Assembly: GCF_018860155.1 (NCBI RefSeq)
Contig: NZ_JAHKNI010000006.1
Coordinates: 62,001-126,000, forward strand
Source: Nocardia albiluteola
GTDB taxonomy: Bacteria > Actinomycetota > Actinomycetes > Mycobacteriales > Mycobacteriaceae
DNA: 64,000 nt
Direction of reading: 5' to 3'
Below are positions 18,733 to 26,325 of this stretch, in pieces. Each line of letters starts with the position of its first letter. The stretch's first letter is position 1. The notes under the pieces were generated by a model that saw only the letters and a program-made list of their open reading frames with translations, was not told the DNA's origin and did no database searches. The translations under genes were made by a program, and so were the position numbers.

Positions 18733-19335
18733 ATGACCGAGCTCTTCGTGAAGATCTGCGGGCTGCGGACCGAACAGGACGTGGACACCGCGGTCGCCGC
18801 CGGCGCCGACGCGGTCGGGTTCGTCTTCGCGCCCAGTCCGCGAACCGTCGATGCGCACACCGCGCGCCGGCTCGCCGAGCGGGTGCCCGACGACGTGCTG
18901 ACCGTCGGCGTGTTCCGCGGGCAGCCGATCGCGCAGGTTCGGGAACTGACCGAGGCCAGTGGTATTCGCGCGGTTCAGTTGCACGGTGACGAGGGGCCGG
19001 AGTACTACGAGGCGCTGCGCGCCCCGGGCCGGGTACTCATCCGTGCCACGGCGGCGGCCCGAATCGCGCCCCGCAGTGGTGAATTCGGGGAGGATATGTT
19101 GCTGTTGGATGCTCCCGAACCGGGCTCAGGTAAGCCGTGGAACTGGGCGTCGCCGGAGTTCGCCACTCCGGCCGGGCGCTGGCTGCTGGCGGGCGGGCTG
19201 CACCCGGGGAATGTGCGTGCGGCGATCGAGGCGACCGGTGCGTGGGGGGTGGACGTGTCCAGTGGGGTGGAGAGCGAGCGGGGTGTGAAGTCGCCGGACT
19301 TGATCCGCGCGTTCCTCGCCGCAGCGCGCGGATAG
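18733..19335 (+). CDS. trpF: Phosphoribosylanthranilate isomerase
   Basis: A 200-residue TIM barrel catalysing N-(5-phosphoribosyl)anthranilate to CdRP in tryptophan synthesis. KICGLRT at the N terminus contains the general-base Cys. LLLDAPEPGSGKPWNW carries the general-acid Asp. LAGGLHPGNVRAAI and GVDVSSGVESERGVKS form the phosphate-binding end. It has normal family length and all expected residues, so it is probably active. It is not next to other trp genes. Many actinobacteria instead rely on bifunctional PriA for this step (established knowledge), so a dedicated TrpF here is notable. Confidence 0.92.
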   Translation: MTELFVKICGLRTEQDVDTAVAAGADAVGFVFAPSPRTVDAHTARRLAERVPDDVLTVGVFRGQPIAQVRELTEASGIRAVQLHGDEGPEYYEALRAPGRVLIRATAAARIAPRSGEFGEDMLLLDAPEPGSGKPWNWASPEFATPAGRWLLAGGLHPGNVRAAIEATGAWGVDVSSGVESERGVKSPDLIRAFLAAARG

Positions 19336-19343
19336 GGGCGGTC

Positions 19344-19536
19344 GGCGGCCTAGGGAAACGTCGGCGATCCGGCCGGAACCTCCGATGTCCCGGCGGTCCA
19401 AGGGAATGGTTGGCGATTCGCCCGGGACCACCGGCAGCTCGGCGGTCCAGGGAACGGTTGACGATTCGTCCGGAACGTCCGATAGCCCGGCGGGCTAGGG
19501 AATGGCGGGTGATCCGCCGGGAACTACTGGCAGTCC
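19344..19536. repeat. Four imperfect 48-49-bp tandem repeats
   Basis: Units start at 19344, 19392, 19441 and 19489, each opening with GGCGG(T/C/G)C(C/T)(A)GGG and containing a GATxCG(C/T)CCGG(A/G)AC-like core. A fifth partial start (GGCGGCCTTCC) is at 19537. The last unit covers the stop codon and C-terminal codons of the rhodanese gene. The other units fill the gap to trpF, so the array looks like amplification of the rhodanese 3' end. Confidence 0.75.
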
Positions 19537-19893
19537 GGCGGCCTTCCAGGCGCGGAATCCGCCGATGAGATCGGTGGCGCGCCGCAATCCGAGTCCGCGA
19601 ACATCGGCGGCGGCGAGGCTCGAGGCGTAGCCCTCGTTGCAGACGATCACCACGGGCGTCTCGGCCGTCAGGCCCGGGAGCCGGTGCTCTCCCGCGGGAT
19701 CCAGCCGCCACTCCAGCACGATCCGCTCCACGATGACCGCGCCGGGGATCTCGCCCTCGGCGAGCCGGTTGGTATGGGGGCGGATGTCGACTACGACGCC
19801 GGCGTCATCCAGCAGTGCCGCCACCTGCTCGGGGTTCACACGGTCGAACTGTGCCCTGGCTTCGGCAACCAAATCGTCGGCAGTAATGTTCAC
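19495..19893 (-). CDS. Rhodanese-domain sulfurtransferase
   Basis: A 132-residue single rhodanese domain. The active-site loop starts with the catalytic Cys in VCNEGYASSLAA, and VVDIRPHTNRLAEGEIPGA is the CH2A-like signature. It transfers sulfane sulfur, or handles sulfur released from cysteine catabolism. The GTG start at 19893 has GGAAGAGG just upstream and overlaps the cysteine dioxygenase stop (GTGA), implying translational coupling. Its last codons lie inside the 48-bp tandem repeat, giving the C terminus PGGSPAIP. Confidence 0.87.
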   Translation of the reverse strand: MNITADDLVAEARAQFDRVNPEQVAALLDDAGVVVDIRPHTNRLAEGEIPGAVIVERIVLEWRLDPAGEHRLPGLTAETPVVIVCNEGYASSLAAADVRGLGLRRATDLIGGFRAWKAAGLPVVPGGSPAIP

Positions 19894-20432
19894 ACCTCTT
19901 CCTGATGGTCCACGCCCGCGAAGTCCGTGAGCGCACGGTACGCCCGCACCGGACGCAGCGGCGGGGAATAGGCGTGCACCGAGGCCGCCGCGTCCGTGCC
20001 GGTATTGCGCAGCTGATGGGCGCGGCCGGGGCCGAAGGCAACCGTATCGCCGCGGCGCCACCGCGCGGCGCGGACCGGGGCGCCGATGTGGCGATACTCC
20101 TCGGCGAGTTCGCCGAGGGTGACGGTGAAGGCCCCGGAGGCGCCGCCGTGGTCGTGCGGCTCGGTGCCCTGGCCCGGCATCCAGGACAGCAGCCACACCT
20201 CGACGCCCATCGTCAGGGCGAGCCGGGCCCACCATCGCCGCCCGGTATCGAAACGGACGATATCCCGCAGCCGGGGCGCCAATTCGGTCGACACCGCATC
20301 GGCGAGCTCGTGTAGTTCTCCCGGCGACCAGAGCGAACGCTCGGGCCGCAGGATCTCATGCAGCAGCGGCACATCGACACCGGGATGGACATCCCTGGTG
20401 TACTCGAGCTTCATCGGCAGCGACGTCGTCAC
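19890..20432 (-). CDS. Cysteine dioxygenase type I (cupin)
   Basis: A 180-residue cupin of the cysteine dioxygenase family, which oxidises L-cysteine to cysteine sulfinate with iron and oxygen. The iron ligands are visible as HDH in GTEPHDHGGASG and the later His in GPGRAHQLRNTG. The GTG start at 20432 is preceded by GGGAGG. It is coupled to the rhodanese gene by a 4-base overlap. CDO plus rhodanese is a recurring actinobacterial pair, consistent with cysteine sulfur catabolism. Confidence 0.87.
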   Translation of the reverse strand: MTTSLPMKLEYTRDVHPGVDVPLLHEILRPERSLWSPGELHELADAVSTELAPRLRDIVRFDTGRRWWARLALTMGVEVWLLSWMPGQGTEPHDHGGASGAFTVTLGELAEEYRHIGAPVRAARWRRGDTVAFGPGRAHQLRNTGTDAAASVHAYSPPLRPVRAYRALTDFAGVDHQEEV

Positions 20433-20664
20433 CCAGCCTCCCGTGATCGTGTTCCGGTGCGATGGCGCATCCGGCGCCTCAGCTTTCGCGAATTCTGCTC
20501 CATCGCGGGCCGTCTACCACCGGTCACGATCAGCGTGAGCAAAATTGCGACCAGGATATGCGCGGATGTCGGGGTGGCGTTGTCCCGCGGGCCGACTCGC
20601 CGGGAATCAGGCTCCAGCCCACGGTGGTTCGACCGAGGCGATCGCAGCGGGGAGGGTGACCGGA

Positions 20665-21537
20665 TCAGGGGCGGCGGGCGATCCAGAGCGAGCGATCGGC
20701 GCGGACGGTGAGGTCGGGGCGTCCGGCGAAGGTGTCGGGGCCCTCGAGGATCAGGGTGTCCAGGGCGGTCAGGTCGGCCGGGGACAGACGCTGGGCGAGG
20801 CCTGCGCGCATGCGCTGGAGGGTGCTGTGCGCGTAGCGACCGGTCGCGGCGGGGAGCGGTGGCGCCAGATCGATCTCGAAGTGGCGCTCGATCTCGATGT
20901 CGAAACCGGCCTTGGTCAGCATCGGCGCCCAGTCCGAGCCCAGATGCGGGACGTGCTCGGCGGTCTCGGCGGCCGCCGCGGCGTAGCAGCGCTCCTCGAG
21001 GTCACCGAGTTCGCCGGACAGGAAGCGCGGCAACGAATTCAGCTCCGCCAGGGCCAGCAGCCCGCCCGGACGGATCGTGCCGAACAGGTCGTTCAGCACG
21101 CGGACCGGATCGGCCATGTGGTGCAACGAATTCGAGGCCCACGCCAGATCGACCGCGCCCAGATCGGGCCAGCCGGCGTCGAGATCGGCCCGCAGGACAT
21201 GGACGCGGTCGGCCACGCCGGATGTACGGGCCTTCTCCTCGAGATGGGCCAGCATGAACGGGGACAGGTCGACGGCCGTCACCTCGGCGCCGGGGAAGCC
21301 CTGTGCCAGGGTCAGCGCGCCGATGCCGGTGCCCGCGCCCATGTCCAGGATCCGGCGCACCGGCCCGTCCCCGGCGCGCTCGCGGATCAGGGCGAATACC
21401 CCGGCGTGGTATTCGTGCAGCACCTCGGCGTCCAGGTCGAGCATGTCGGCCAGGGCGGACTCGTCGCCGTGATCGTGACCGTCGTACGGGTGGCCGGGGT
21501 GATGGGCGCTGTGGTGATGCTGGTGATCGTGACTCAT
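20665..21537 (-). CDS. SAM-dependent methyltransferase with His-rich N terminus
   Basis: A 290-residue class I methyltransferase. Motif I is LDMGAGTGIG, the acidic loop VDLSPFML, and motif II-like segments VDLAWASNSLHHM and RPGGLLALAEL are clear. The first 25 residues are unusually His/Asp-rich (HDHQHHHSAHH and later HGHD-like clusters), suggesting metal binding or sensing. The ATG at 21537 is the first of the family-length frame; a much longer upstream open frame is an artefact through the regulator gene. It is divergent from an XRE-cupin regulator with only 48 bases between, so it is the likely target of that regulator. The substrate is unknown. Confidence 0.85.
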   Translation of the reverse strand: MSHDHQHHHSAHHPGHPYDGHDHGDESALADMLDLDAEVLHEYHAGVFALIRERAGDGPVRRILDMGAGTGIGALTLAQGFPGAEVTAVDLSPFMLAHLEEKARTSGVADRVHVLRADLDAGWPDLGAVDLAWASNSLHHMADPVRVLNDLFGTIRPGGLLALAELNSLPRFLSGELGDLEERCYAAAAAETAEHVPHLGSDWAPMLTKAGFDIEIERHFEIDLAPPLPAATGRYAHSTLQRMRAGLAQRLSPADLTALDTLILEGPDTFAGRPDLTVRADRSLWIARRP

Positions 21538-21570
21538 GGTCTCGACCGTACCGGCGGATTGCGTCAAGGG

Positions 21571-21588
21571 CATACAATATTGCGTATG
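21571..21588. promoter_or_regulatory. Palindromic operator between methyltransferase and XRE-cupin regulator
   Basis: CATAC and GTATG arms flank the perfect palindrome CAATATTG (21575-21582), with a TACAAT -10-like hexamer at 21573-21578. The site overlaps the regulator start codon. ATTGCGT also occurs twice in this 48-base gap. Autoregulation by the adjacent XRE protein is the simplest reading. Confidence 0.45.
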
Positions 21589-22149
21589 GAGCAAGATGGA
21601 GATCTCGACAGCGTGGTGCGCAAGCGGATCAGGGGTCTGCGCGCGGCGCGCGGCTGGTCCCTGGACGAGCTGGCCGCCCGCTGTTATCTGAGCCCGTCCA
21701 CGCTCAGCCGCATCGAGACCGGCCACCGTCGCATCGCGCTGGATCAGCTGGCGCCCATCGCCCGCGCGCTTGGCACCACGCTGGATCAGCTCGTCGAGCC
21801 GGTGGGCGACGAGGACGTGGTGATCCGGCCCCAGACCGACAGCGCCCGCGGTCTCACCATCTGGATGCTCACCCGCGACAACGGCCCGCACGGCGTCTCG
21901 GTCGCGAAGATGCGCCTCACCAAACCGCCGACGGGCGAGCAGCGCGTGCATCCCGGCCGGGACTGGTTCACCGTGCTGTCGGGCACGGTCGAGCTCTGGC
22001 TGGGGGACAGGCGAATTCGCGTCGAGACCGGTCAGGCCGCCGAATTCTCCTGCATGATCCCGCACGCGTTCGGTGCCCTCGGCGGCCCGGCGGAGCTGCT
22101 GACCATCCTGGATCCCGAGGGGCAGCGCACCCACCTGCACCCGTCCTGA
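21586..22149 (+). CDS. XRE-family transcriptional regulator with C-terminal cupin domain
   Basis: A 187-residue regulator. An N-terminal helix-turn-helix (about residues 9-65) includes LDELAARCYLSPSTLSRIE. A C-terminal cupin (about 105-180) includes HPGRDWFTVLSGTVELWLG and a closing PHAFGA. XRE-cupin proteins usually bind a small ligand in the cupin and repress the neighbouring gene. Here that is the divergent methyltransferase. The start at 21586 is set by the onset of homology; the open frame upstream is an artefact in the methyltransferase region. Confidence 0.9.
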   Translation: MEQDGDLDSVVRKRIRGLRAARGWSLDELAARCYLSPSTLSRIETGHRRIALDQLAPIARALGTTLDQLVEPVGDEDVVIRPQTDSARGLTIWMLTRDNGPHGVSVAKMRLTKPPTGEQRVHPGRDWFTVLSGTVELWLGDRRIRVETGQAAEFSCMIPHAFGALGGPAELLTILDPEGQRTHLHPS

Positions 22150-22184
22150 CCGGTGCAGCACACTGCGCCGATGAGTGGCCCGCG

Positions 22185-22210
22185 AATTGTTGGCATAATC
22201 TCTGACAATT
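22185..22210. promoter_or_regulatory. Inverted repeat, candidate GntR/FadR operator
   Basis: AATTGT (22185-22190) and ACAATT (22205-22210) are perfect 6-bp arms around a 14-base centre that includes CATAAT (22194-22199), a -10-like hexamer. It lies 34 bases upstream of the FadR-type gene, consistent with autorepression. Confidence 0.45.
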
Positions 22211-22243
22211 GGAGGTATCCCGCCTAGCGCCAGGACGGTTGCG

Positions 22244-22915
22244 GTGTCGCAGAGCAGTGGACTCGAACGGGGAACGCAGGGTAAGGCGATTGCGGTGGAA
22301 CGGCTGCGCCGGGCCATTGCGCAGGGTGATGTCGCACCCGGGCAGCGTCTTGTCGAGTCCGAACTCGTCGAGCGGTTCGAGGTTACCCGCGGCAGCGTCC
22401 GTGCCGCCATCGACGAACTGGTGGCCGAGGGGCTGATCGAGCGGATCCACAATCGGGGTGCACGGGTGCGCACGGTCTCGCTCGAGCAGGCGGTCGAGAT
22501 CCTCGAGTGCCGCAGGGCGCTCGAGGGCCTGATCGCGGCCAGGGCCGCCGAGCGGGCGACGGACGAGGATGTCGAGCGGCTGCGGGGATATGCCGAACGG
22601 ATGGCGGCGGCGGTGCGCGACGGCGAGCTGATGAAGTACTCGGCGCTCAACCACGAGCTGCACGCCGCCCTGCGTGAGATCGCGGGCCAGGAGACCGCGG
22701 CGGATCTCCTCGTCCGCCTGAACGCGCAGATCGTGCGCCACCAGTTCCAGCTCTCACTGCGGCCGGGCCGCCCGCAGGTCTCGCTCGCGGAGCACCTGCT
22801 GATCATCGATGCGGTGACCGTCGGCAACGCGGCCGAGGCGGAGCACTTCATGCGCAAGCACCTCGACAGCGTGATCGGCGCGCTGAGCGATTCCGCGGTA
22901 GCCGATCCCGCCTGA
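22244..22915 (+). CDS. GntR-family transcriptional regulator, FadR subfamily (FCD domain)
   Basis: A 223-residue regulator. The N-terminal winged helix (about 15-80) contains FEVTRGSVRAAIDELVAEGL. An all-helical FCD ligand domain follows (about 90-215), with ECRRALEG, NHELHAALREIAG and a later EHLLIIDAV. These usually bind carboxylic acids via metal-coordinating His/Asp residues. It starts with GTG at 22244. The galU remnant begins 2 bases after its stop. Whether it controls the downstream peptidoglycan-sugar genes is open. Confidence 0.88.
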   Translation: MSQSSGLERGTQGKAIAVERLRRAIAQGDVAPGQRLVESELVERFEVTRGSVRAAIDELVAEGLIERIHNRGARVRTVSLEQAVEILECRRALEGLIAARAAERATDEDVERLRGYAERMAAAVRDGELMKYSALNHELHAALREIAGQETAADLLVRLNAQIVRHQFQLSLRPGRPQVSLAEHLLIIDAVTVGNAAEAEHFMRKHLDSVIGALSDSAVADPA

Positions 22916-22917
22916 GA

Positions 22918-23740
22918 TTGTCGGTGTGGCCCGGATTACTCGTGGTACCGGCCGCCGGACTGGGAACCCGATTCCTGCCCGCCACCAAGACCGTGGCGAA
23001 GGAGCTGCTGCCGGTGGTGGACACCTCCGGGATCGAGCTGGTCGCGCAGGAGGCCGCGCACGCCGGGGCCGATCGCATGGTCATCGTCACCTCGCCCGGA
23101 AAGCAGGGGCTCGCGGCGCATTTCGCGGAGGATCCCGAGCTCGAGGGCACGCTCGCCTGGCGCGGGAAATTCGACCTGCTCGAGCGGGTGCGCCGCGCGC
23201 CGAAGCTGCTGGAGGTCGAGACGGTGCTGCAATCCCGGCCGTTGGGGCTGGGACATGCTGTGCTGCAGGCGGAGTCGGCGCTGAGCACGGACGAATCCGC
23301 GATCGCGGTGCTGCTGCCGGACGATCTGGTCCGCATGCCCGTCTCGCCGGATAAGGTCCGCGCCAATTCATTTCGACGGCCGGAAGACCCGAGCCACCTG
23401 CGGGACGACGCCGAGCTCGCGGCCGTCGAAGAGTGCAGCGTGCTGGAGACGATGGCGGACGTGCGCCGCCGCGGGATGCTACCTGCTCGACCGGGCCATC
23501 TTCGACGCGCTGCGCCACATCGAGCCCGGCGCCGGTGGCGAATATCAGCTCATCGATGCCATCGCCCTGTTGATCGCCCGAGGCCATCCCGTACATGTCG
23601 TGGTGCACAGGGGAATTCGGCTCGATATCGGCAGCCCGGCCGGATACCTGCGCGCCGCTGTCGACTTCGCGCTCCAGCGGGAGGAATATGCGGGGCCGCT
23701 GCGCGAGCGGTTGCTGCGGCGGCTCGGTGCGGCCGAGTAG
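22918..23740 (+). pseudogene. galU: galU-like UTP-glucose-1-phosphate uridylyltransferase remnant, rearranged and frameshifted
   Basis: The N-terminal nucleotidyltransferase half is intact in frame: PAAGLGTRFLPATKTVAKE with the pyrophosphorylase signature, then LLPDDLV. After that the order is disturbed. MPVSPDKVRANSF and a PEDPS segment come before VLETMADVRRR, although in GalU VLETM normally follows DDLV directly. Near 23480 the frame is lost. The true C terminus continues in another frame from about 23486 (YLLDRAIFDALRHIEPG, GGEYQLIDAI) to the TAG at 23738-23740. The frame-0 tail to 23772 is not GalU-like. About 30-40 central residues are missing or scrambled, so it is probably not functional unless the sequence is misassembled. 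The start is TTG 22918 or GTG 22924. Confidence 0.75.
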
Positions 23741-23780
23741 ACCCGGCCTCGCCGGCCTGGTACCGAGCATGATGGTGGGC

Positions 23781-24707
23781 ATGGACAGCCGAGTACTTGC
23801 GATCGATCTGGGAAAGACGGGGTGTCGCGGGTCGTTGCGCGTGGGCGGGCGGGAACTGGCCGGTGCACGAGACGCCGGGACGGCAGGTTTGGCCGCTGCC
23901 GGGGGAGTCGACGAGGCGGAGCAGGTGATTCGTGCCGTCGTCGAGCGGATCGACGGCGCGGCAGCGGGTTTCGCACTGTGCGTCGGGGCGGCGGGGGCCG
24001 TGGCGGCCCCGGAGGCGGCAGCCGAGCTTGCGCGCCGATTGGCGAATGTGGCCGGGGTGCAATCGGTTGCGGTGACCTCGGATGCGGTGACCGCGCATGC
24101 CGGGGCGCTGGGTGGCGAGGCGGGAGTGGTGCTGGCGGCCGGGACCGGGGTCGTGGCGACCGCGGTCGATGCGGCCGGGCGGTTTGTTCGCGTCGATGGC
24201 TGGGGGCCGCTGCTCGGTGACGAGGGCAGCGGTGGGTGGATCGGGCTGGCGGGGTTGCGGGCCGCGTTGCGTGCCCACGACGGTCGAGGGCCGGGCACCG
24301 AGCTGTCCGCGCGCGCGAGTGAGCACTACGGGATCGTTCTCGACGAGCTGCCGAGACTGCTCGGAGACTCGGATAATCCGGCGCGGATCGCGGCGAGCTT
24401 CGCGCCGGTGGTCGCCGCCGCGGCCGGTGCGGATGGTATCGCCGCGCAGATCGTCGCCGATGCCGCGAGCGCCCTGGCCCGTACCGTCCTCGCGGCCGTC
24501 GACCGGTCCGGGCTGCACCTTCCGGCGCCCTATGCGATCACCGGTGGTTTGACGAACCTCGGCGCTGCGTTGCTCGCCCCGCTCGATCTCGCCATTGCCG
24601 ACGCGGTGGACCGCCGCCCCGCGCTCGGCGCCCCCCTCGACGGCGCCGCCCTGCTCGCCGCCGACGCCGCCACTGCCGTGGAGCCCTTGGTGATCCGGTT
24701 CGCCTGA
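23781..24707 (+). CDS. BadF/BadG-type ATPase, probable amino-sugar (MurNAc/GlcNAc) kinase
   Basis: About 308 residues with the ASKHA fold. The phosphate-1 loop is LAIDLGKTGCRG, the phosphate-2 region VVLAAGTGVVA, and GPLLGDEGSGGWIG is the hallmark of GlcNAc-kinase-like BadF proteins. The adenosine motif is YAITGGLTNLG. MurK-type kinases of this family phosphorylate MurNAc and GlcNAc. With a symporter, anmK and murQ downstream, MurNAc kinase is the best guess (inference from context). ATGs at 23769, 23772 and 23781 are in frame; 23781 is taken because homology begins there. Confidence 0.82.
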   Translation: MDSRVLAIDLGKTGCRGSLRVGGRELAGARDAGTAGLAAAGGVDEAEQVIRAVVERIDGAAAGFALCVGAAGAVAAPEAAAELARRLANVAGVQSVAVTSDAVTAHAGALGGEAGVVLAAGTGVVATAVDAAGRFVRVDGWGPLLGDEGSGGWIGLAGLRAALRAHDGRGPGTELSARASEHYGIVLDELPRLLGDSDNPARIAASFAPVVAAAAGADGIAAQIVADAASALARTVLAAVDRSGLHLPAPYAITGGLTNLGAALLAPLDLAIADAVDRRPALGAPLDGAALLAADAATAVEPLVIRFA

Positions 24708-24729
24708 TCGGAGCGTGTCGCCGAAACTG

Positions 24730-24744
24730 TGACAAAGATTGTCA
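24730..24744. promoter_or_regulatory. Perfect inverted repeat upstream of the symporter, candidate operator
   Basis: TGACAA-AGA-TTGTCA, a perfect 6-bp inverted repeat with a 3-base centre. It is 60 bases upstream of the symporter start in the 97-base gap after the kinase gene. The RpiR/MurR-type regulator encoded in the cluster is the obvious candidate; the FadR-type protein is an alternative. Confidence 0.5.
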
Positions 24745-24804
24745 ACATGTGCGATGCTGCTGGCACTTGTTTGCAATATTTCGCCGCGTTATCCGGGAGT
24801 TGCG

Positions 24805-26325
24805 ATGAACGCACTCAATGTCGTCGTCATCGTCGTGTATCTGGTCACGGTGGCCTGGATCGGGTTGCGGCTGTCGGGGCGGCAGCGGTCCAGCAGCGAC
24901 TATTTCGTCGGCGAGGGCCGGATGCCCTGGTGGACGGTGTGTTTCTCGGTGGTGGCGACCGAAACCAGCGTGCTGACCGTCATTTCGGTGCCCGGCGGCG
25001 CCTACACCGGCCAGGGCTTCGGCAATGTCGAACTGGCGCTGGGATACATCATCGGCCGTACCGTGGTGGCGACCCTGTTGATCCCGCTGTACAAGCGCGG
25101 CGGGTTCGTCAGCGCCTACCAGTACCTCGAGCTGCGCTTCGGCCGCTATCTGCAGGGGGTCGCGGCCGTGACCTTCGTGATCACCCGGCTGCTGGCCGAG
25201 GGCGTGCGGCTGTTCGCCTCCGCGATTCCGATCGAGTTGCTGCTCAACGAGTTCGGGCTGCATTTCGGCTACGACGTCATCATCGCCGTGCTGACGCTGC
25301 TGACGGTGATCTACACCTACCTGGGCGGCATCAAGGCGGTCATCTGGACCGATGCACTGCAGATGGGTCTGTACCTGACCGGGGCCCTCATCGCGATCGG
25401 CGTGCTGTGGGGCCACGTCGGTGCGGCGGGATGGTCGAATGCCCTGCACGCCGGCAAGTTCCGTGTCTTCGATACCGATTTCGGGCTCGGTCACATTCTC
25501 ACCAGCTCGTTCGCGCTCCCGACGGCGATCATCGGCGGGGCGATCTTCGCGATGGCCTCGCACGGCTCGGATCAGCTGATCGTGCAGCGCATTCTGGCCA
25601 CGAAGTCGCTGCGCGACAGCCAGCGGGCGATGATCGGATCGGGCCTCTTCATCGCCGTGCAGTTCGCTGCCTTCTCCCTGGTGGGTGCCCTGCTGTGGTC
25701 GTACAACGGCGGCAAGTCGCCGAAACAGCTGGGTCTGGCCAGCTCCGACAGCCTGTATCCGAACTTCATCCTGCACGGGCTGCCGGTGGTGATCTCGGGC
25801 CTGCTGGTCGCCGGAATCCTCGGTGCCGCCATGGGGTCGCTGTCCTCGGCGCTGAATTCGATGTCCAACTCGACCGTCGCCGATATTGTTCGCAGTTTCA
25901 CCCGCACCGGAATCTCCGATTCGGCCATGCTGACCCTCGCGCGGGTGATGACGGTGGTCTGGGCGGTATTGATGGCGGTATTCGCCATGGGATTCAGCGC
26001 GACGACCGGAAATGTGTACCTCACGGCCCTGGCCATCGCCGGCTACACCTACGGCGCGCTGCTGGGGGCCTTCCTGCTGGGGCGTCTCGTGCCGCGGGCC
26101 AATCAGCTCGATGCCGTGATCGCGTTCCTGGTCACGGTGGCGGTGATGACATTCGTGGTGCGGGGGGTGAAGATTTCCGTCACCGTCGCGGGCAAGACCT
26201 CCGAGCTCGGTATCGCCGCACAGTGGCTGGTGCCGATCGGTGTCGTGGTGACGCTGCTGGTCGGCGGGATCAGCAGCCGGTTCCATGCCGCGCCGGAGCC
26301 GGTGGCCGTCGAAGTGGCGGTGTGA
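24805..26325 (+). CDS. Sodium:solute symporter (SSS family)
   Basis: A 506-residue inner-membrane protein with about 13 hydrophobic helices. SSS family features include SSSDYFVGEGRMPWW after the first helix, TYLGGIKAVIWTD, and the conserved central ASHGSDQLIVQR segment. The C-terminal half has GAAMGSLSSALNSMSNSTVAD, which includes the typical Na-site serines. It would import a sugar or organic acid with sodium. Its place between a sugar kinase and anmK suggests MurNAc, anhydro-MurNAc or a muropeptide sugar (inference). The ATG at 24805 has GGGAG 7 bases upstream. Its stop overlaps the anmK start (TGATG). Confidence 0.9.
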   Translation: MNALNVVVIVVYLVTVAWIGLRLSGRQRSSSDYFVGEGRMPWWTVCFSVVATETSVLTVISVPGGAYTGQGFGNVELALGYIIGRTVVATLLIPLYKRGGFVSAYQYLELRFGRYLQGVAAVTFVITRLLAEGVRLFASAIPIELLLNEFGLHFGYDVIIAVLTLLTVIYTYLGGIKAVIWTDALQMGLYLTGALIAIGVLWGHVGAAGWSNALHAGKFRVFDTDFGLGHILTSSFALPTAIIGGAIFAMASHGSDQLIVQRILATKSLRDSQRAMIGSGLFIAVQFAAFSLVGALLWSYNGGKSPKQLGLASSDSLYPNFILHGLPVVISGLLVAGILGAAMGSLSSALNSMSNSTVADIVRSFTRTGISDSAMLTLARVMTVVWAVLMAVFAMGFSATTGNVYLTALAIAGYTYGALLGAFLLGRLVPRANQLDAVIAFLVTVAVMTFVVRGVKISVTVAGKTSELGIAAQWLVPIGVVVTLLVGGISSRFHAAPEPVAVEVAV

